Below, in pieces: positions 60,233 through 64,000 of a DNA stretch of 64,000 nt. The DNA is from Hellea sp. (GTDB lineage: Bacteria; Pseudomonadota; Alphaproteobacteria; Caulobacterales; Maricaulaceae), in the NCBI GenBank assembly GCA_028224375.1, contig JAOIVW010000013.1, positions 23,397 through 87,396 of the forward strand. The letters are read 5' to 3'. The translations under genes and the position numbers were made by a program. A model generated the notes under the pieces. It worked only from the letters and a program-made list of their open reading frames with translations. It made no database searches and was not told where the DNA came from. Position 1 is the stretch's first letter; every line of letters starts with the position of its first letter.

Positions 60233-61251
60233 CCAATGACCTCTATTGAATCGGTCAAAGATATGTTTCCTATTACACGGAATCCTTTAGCACCTAATTT
60301 GACGGCATCACTCTCTGAGCAAGTCGCCAAAATAGGGCCATTAGTCTGAGGCAAGCAAGAAATAACCTTATCCAAATTGGTAAAGTTTTTATGGGTCTTA
60401 TTAAGGACTTTCGAATATTCAAAATTACTATTGATGTAACCGGGAAGAGAAGCATCTGCTAGTTGGAACCCTACTGCATCTGGGTCATAAATCAGCGCAT
60501 GCAGGCTATCTCTCCATAAATTTGCTCCATATCCATTTGGTAACATTTCGCTAAGATGTCCTAACAACCCGAAACCGCTTACATCCGTGGCAGAAAAATT
60601 GCGAATAGAAGATAGTTCGATTGCAGATTGACCGTTCGATTTCAACAGTAAGTTTTGATCAAATTCTCGTCGCCCACCTAAAAATTTACCTAGGTCTAAG
60701 TTGTTCCGGAGTTGGAAGGACGTGAGCTGTTTAGAAATAACGATGAAATCTCCATCTTTAAGAGAACTTTCATCTGGCCAACCGTCTCTCTTCCCTCCAA
60801 AAACAGTTATACCAAGCAAAGGAGATGGCGACAGCATTGTATGTCCGCCGACAATCCTAACGTTTTCCGCCGCTAGCGCATTTGATAAACACTCTAAAAC
60901 GATCTCCCATTGTTTTTGCTCACTGTTTATATCGAGTATCAATTGTATCATCGCGTGGGTAGGGACTCCGCCAGAAACCCAGATGTCATTGAGAGCATTT
61001 AGGACAGCCACGTGCGCACTTAAATTTTCGTCTGTCGAAATCGGGGGAGAAATCTCAGTATTGATAAACAATGAACTAGAAGTCACTTCATCCAAACTTA
61101 ACCGAACGGAGTCTTGGCCTCTATCAAAAAAAAGATTATCCTGAAGTTTTCTATCCGACCCTATTTGAAATACTGATTCCAGCAGCTCTTTTAATGCAAC
61201 TCCGCTTAATTTCGAAGAGCACCCCCCCATTAATTCGAACTTCTCACGCAA
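60211..61251 (-). CDS. SelD-like protein (selenide, water dikinase family)
   Basis: GGCSSKLSG; LNALNDIWVSGGVPTHAMIQL; VRIVGGHTMLSPSPLLGITVFG; ATDVSGFGLLGHLSEM. Confidence 0.85.
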   Translation of the reverse strand: MREKFELMGGCSSKLSGVALKELLESVFQIGSDRKLQDNLFFDRGQDSVRLSLDEVTSSSLFINTEISPPISTDENLSAHVAVLNALNDIWVSGGVPTHAMIQLILDINSEQKQWEIVLECLSNALAAENVRIVGGHTMLSPSPLLGITVFGGKRDGWPDESSLKDGDFIVISKQLTSFQLRNNLDLGKFLGGRREFDQNLLLKSNGQSAIELSSIRNFSATDVSGFGLLGHLSEMLPNGYGANLWRDSLHALIYDPDAVGFQLADASLPGYINSNFEYSKVLNKTHKNFTNLDKVISCLPQTNGPILATCSESDAVKLGAKGFRVIGNISLTDSIEVIGQNRSPF

Positions 61252-62446
61252 GTTTCGCCCTCCTTATCGCCGGCAAATACAATTCATTCATGATCCTATA
61301 AGCGACAGCCTCCCGCCCGAATTCTTTTGCAAAATTTGGCACGGCGAATTGACGGGAAGATTTAATGGCGTCCAGCCAACTATTTTGAAAATCCAGTTCG
61401 AACTTTTCTCTTGCGGGTTCATCTTCGCCTAAAATAGGTGGGAAAAGAAAGATTTGATTGGAAGAGCACATGCGATCTAACGTCAGGTCAGCGCCTGAGA
61501 GCCTTGGCATGACTATCTTGAGGCCGCGTGAAGCGGCTTCAAGGGCAACCATGCCAAAGCTTTCTGCCCACGAAGGAAAAACAAATATTTCGCAACTTAT
61601 CATTTTTTCCGCCAAGTCCCGCTGGGAAAGGTGTCCGTGAAACATAACACCATCTCTTAAACTTGCCTTACCTTCCTTTTCATCAAACATATAACTTCCA
61701 CCGTCAACCGAACCAACTATATCTAGATGGAGTGAAGGAATAAGCTTTCTCAAAGTAAAATGGGCACGAAGAAGCTCTTCGATTCCTTTGCGCTTCGTTA
61801 ATTTACCCACAAAAATTGATCTGCCATCACAATCACCTACTCTAGGATCAGGACAGAATAGGTCCTCTCGATATGGAGGCTCCACTGTAATCGTGTTAAC
61901 CGAACACAAATCCATAGAAGCTGCCTTGATGAATGAACCATGTGAAACAAAATGAAAAAAACTATCTTTGTAGGGATGCATGGATCGAACGTATTGGGCT
62001 ATATCTCGGCACTTATCGAACTGTTCTAAATCTGTGCCATGAATAGTAGTTACGATTGGACATTTAAGCGTATTTTTAGCAATCGCACTTGCCAACCATA
62101 GGTGGTTTATGTGCCACACGTCATAAGATTCAAGGCTAAAGTCTTTGAAAAACTGCTTCCAAAAATCAAAATACGCGTCCGACTCTAGTGTCGATAATTC
62201 TTTAAAAACGGAAGAGCTATAAGGCATGTTATCGGACATTCCAGGCACTGGGAAAGTGAACGAGTACGACAACTTGGAAATATCATGATATGTTACAAGT
62301 TCACTCCCTACACCGACAGGGGAACCTCCGTAATGGTATACATCCACAGCGCACCCAAGTTCAGCCAAGCCGAGGGCCAAATTGATGGAAAATTGGCCGC
62401 TACCCGTTTGCCCTATTGCTTGAGCAAGAACCAGAGCCACCCTCAT
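61244..62446 (-). CDS. GT4-type glycosyltransferase
   Basis: GSGQFSINLALGLAELGCAVDVYHYGG; IFVGKLTKRKGIEELLRA; FPSWAESFGMVALEAASRGL (E-x7-E). Confidence 0.92.
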   Translation of the reverse strand: MRVALVLAQAIGQTGSGQFSINLALGLAELGCAVDVYHYGGSPVGVGSELVTYHDISKLSYSFTFPVPGMSDNMPYSSSVFKELSTLESDAYFDFWKQFFKDFSLESYDVWHINHLWLASAIAKNTLKCPIVTTIHGTDLEQFDKCRDIAQYVRSMHPYKDSFFHFVSHGSFIKAASMDLCSVNTITVEPPYREDLFCPDPRVGDCDGRSIFVGKLTKRKGIEELLRAHFTLRKLIPSLHLDIVGSVDGGSYMFDEKEGKASLRDGVMFHGHLSQRDLAEKMISCEIFVFPSWAESFGMVALEAASRGLKIVMPRLSGADLTLDRMCSSNQIFLFPPILGEDEPAREKFELDFQNSWLDAIKSSRQFAVPNFAKEFGREAVAYRIMNELYLPAIRRAKLA

Positions 62447-63219
62447 TTTTTAGATTGCCTCCGCAATCTCGCAATGTGGGTTTTAGCATTTTTGGCATCC
62501 TCCCACAGCCGTTCATAATAAGAAGAGAAAGCAAAATAGAATGACCACTCCTGTGGCGCTTGTCCTAGGATTATTTGAGGGCTGTTTTGACCACTGTGAG
62601 TGGAATACGAATATATGCCAACTGTAGCAAAGTTGGTATCAACCATAGTAAGACGGAAGTGAGGCTTTCTGTCATATAGCTTCACTTCAACATTATATCC
62701 TTCCGATTTGTAATCTAATAGTGCGTCAATATTCTTAATGATGGATTGTGAAATTGATCCCTCGGGTACATTTTTTATTTTTTCAAACTCTATGCATGCT
62801 TCGCCGTACGGCTGCATCAATAAAAATCGAGCTCTGCCACCCGTATTCGCATGTCGAATCAACATTTTTCTAAACTCTCGCTCCTCCTTCAGCCATTTCG
62901 TGCTAGCTATACCTAGGAAATTGAGACTGGTATGGGACTTGGCAATACATTTTTTTGTAGTGGTTCCCTGACTGAGAGTTTTTTCCCAGTTCCTGATGCC
63001 CAACGAACGAAGAACGTGAATCCGAAACAGTAAATACCCTAGCAGAACCCCCATAAGTGAAGCGATTACGACAGTTATGAGCGCTATTTTATTGCTTTCC
63101 TGGTTGAAAGATAACAATATTGCCGACAGGCCGTTTGCTACGACGCTTAGGGTGATAACCCACAACATGTTTTTAACATTCATGATTCTTCTGACACCCG
63201 CCTCAACCTTAGGAAACAC
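62443..63219 (-). CDS. Membrane-anchored PLD-like/HKD-like domain protein
   Basis: Two N-term TMs; ARFLLMQPYG; PHFRLTMVDTNFATVGIYSYSTHSGQNSP (H-x-R-x4-D); likely start MNVKNMLWVI (~63183). Confidence 0.6.
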   Translation of the reverse strand: MFPKVEAGVRRIMNVKNMLWVITLSVVANGLSAILLSFNQESNKIALITVVIASLMGVLLGYLLFRIHVLRSLGIRNWEKTLSQGTTTKKCIAKSHTSLNFLGIASTKWLKEEREFRKMLIRHANTGGRARFLLMQPYGEACIEFEKIKNVPEGSISQSIIKNIDALLDYKSEGYNVEVKLYDRKPHFRLTMVDTNFATVGIYSYSTHSGQNSPQIILGQAPQEWSFYFAFSSYYERLWEDAKNAKTHIARLRRQSKK

Positions 63220-63445
63220 ATATAGGATTTACCGTTTTCAGTCAAAAGTTCTTCTAAAATCATTTGTTAGCACGTGACGCCGAATAGTCCCCTAAGCGCT
63301 TGTTAACAAATTATAGTGATTGAACAAACCACTCAGATAGTACCGCCAATTTCAAAATGTTTGAGCGCACTATCAAAGCCATTTTGGAAATTGAGTTTTC
63401 ACGGTGTTAAATTTTGTTAGAAAAAATGATGAGAAATTCCCTTGG

Positions 63446-64000
63446 TTACTTTTTTAGATCATTTATCAAACACGGCATAAGATTGCGAAAGTGCTTATCA
63501 ATCGGATGAGCTATCTTTAGCAATTCATCTCTACGGTAAGCCAATGACCCGCCGTCACCATAATTTGGGCGAGAGTCTTTATGACCCATCAGAAGGCATC
63601 TCAAACCGTAGTCCAATCCAGCCTCCAGCATTCGTTTCTCAAATGAATGCCTCAGGGAATAGAGACGATGGTCTGGCGTGGGTTGCAGCCCCCTTACTCT
63701 AAGACCGTCCATTACTGCCTTGGACAAGATATTCCCTTTATCGCGATAACGCGGAAAGCCATTGGGTGCGCGTTTAAAGGCCTCAAGAGCGCATCCGACC
63801 AATGGAATATCACGTGACGAAGCGGAGGCTTTAAGCTGGCGATCTGCTCTAGAACGAATTTGAATGTAAGGCACCTCTGCATCAAGTTTGATGTTCTCGG
63901 GTAAAATATTGGAAAGCTCACTCGGTCGACACCCTGTTTCAATCATCGCATATACCAATAACGTCGCGTCAGCATTCAAGCCTTTGAAAATTCCCGGCTC
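63446..64000 (-). CDS. Tyrosine recombinase/integrase, partial (5' end outside window)
   Basis: ETGCRPSELSNI...DHRLYSLRHSFEKRMLEAGLDYGLRCLLMGHKDSRPNYGDGGSLAYRRDELLKI; frame stays open to the edge (EPGIFKGLNADATLL). Confidence 0.88.
   Translation of the reverse strand, partial: EPGIFKGLNADATLLVYAMIETGCRPSELSNILPENIKLDAEVPYIQIRSRADRQLKASASSRDIPLVGCALEAFKRAPNGFPRYRDKGNILSKAVMDGLRVRGLQPTPDHRLYSLRHSFEKRMLEAGLDYGLRCLLMGHKDSRPNYGDGGSLAYRRDELLKIAHPIDKHFRNLMPCLINDLKK

Noticed and set aside
17864-63432. Possible att direct repeat: GAAAAAGTGATGA (17864-17876) versus GAAAAAATGATGA (63420-63432)
   Set aside because: Short, A-rich, one mismatch, and at different distances from the two integrase stops; not enough to call att sites.
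1-64000. CRISPR arrays, rRNA or tRNA genes
   Set aside because: No regularly spaced repeats and no recognisable tRNA/rRNA sequence noticed on reading; tRNAscan/Infernal not run.

Overview
From gene content and flagellar organisation, this looks like an alphaproteobacterial chromosome segment (taxon not resolved here). It has three parts. (1) About 0-17.8 kb is a flagellar/motor locus: motA, fliM-like, motB, flgE, flgK, flgL, flgI, fliG, fliP, fliN, fliH-like, fliF, fliL and motE-like, followed by a LuxR-type regulator, an XRE regulator and a PilZ protein. (2) About 17.9-46.2 kb is an integrative/conjugative element backbone. It starts with a tyrosine-recombinase C-terminal fragment, then a 4-gene ABC-ATPase conflict-type cassette, a Trb/TraG P-type T4SS (trbB,C,D,E,J,L,F,G,I), a DUF3363-type relaxase, a TraF-like peptidase, DUF2840, HTH, DUF2285, two DUF736 proteins, a ParB-like protein and ArdA. 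(3) About 46.2-63.2 kb is AT-richer cargo: a lipoprotein/ACP-like/EF-hand barrel trio, a membrane alpha/beta-hydrolase, an S1/P1-type nuclease, a five-gene membrane operon (MotA/ExbB-like channel + single-TM partner with a TM glutamate + TM-anchored VWA protein + 4-TM coiled-coil protein + small protein), and a SelD-like/GT4/HKD-like/nucleotidyltransferase cluster. A second integrase of the same family as the first runs off the right edge. The strongest candidates for undescribed biology are the five-gene motor-like/VWA operon (52980-57990), the SelD-glycosyltransferase cluster (59262-63219), and the ABC-3C-like cassette. In that cassette a 22-aa motif is tandemly duplicated across a gene boundary, with substitutions concentrated at wobble positions. 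All family calls come from reading the translations by eye; no database search was run.
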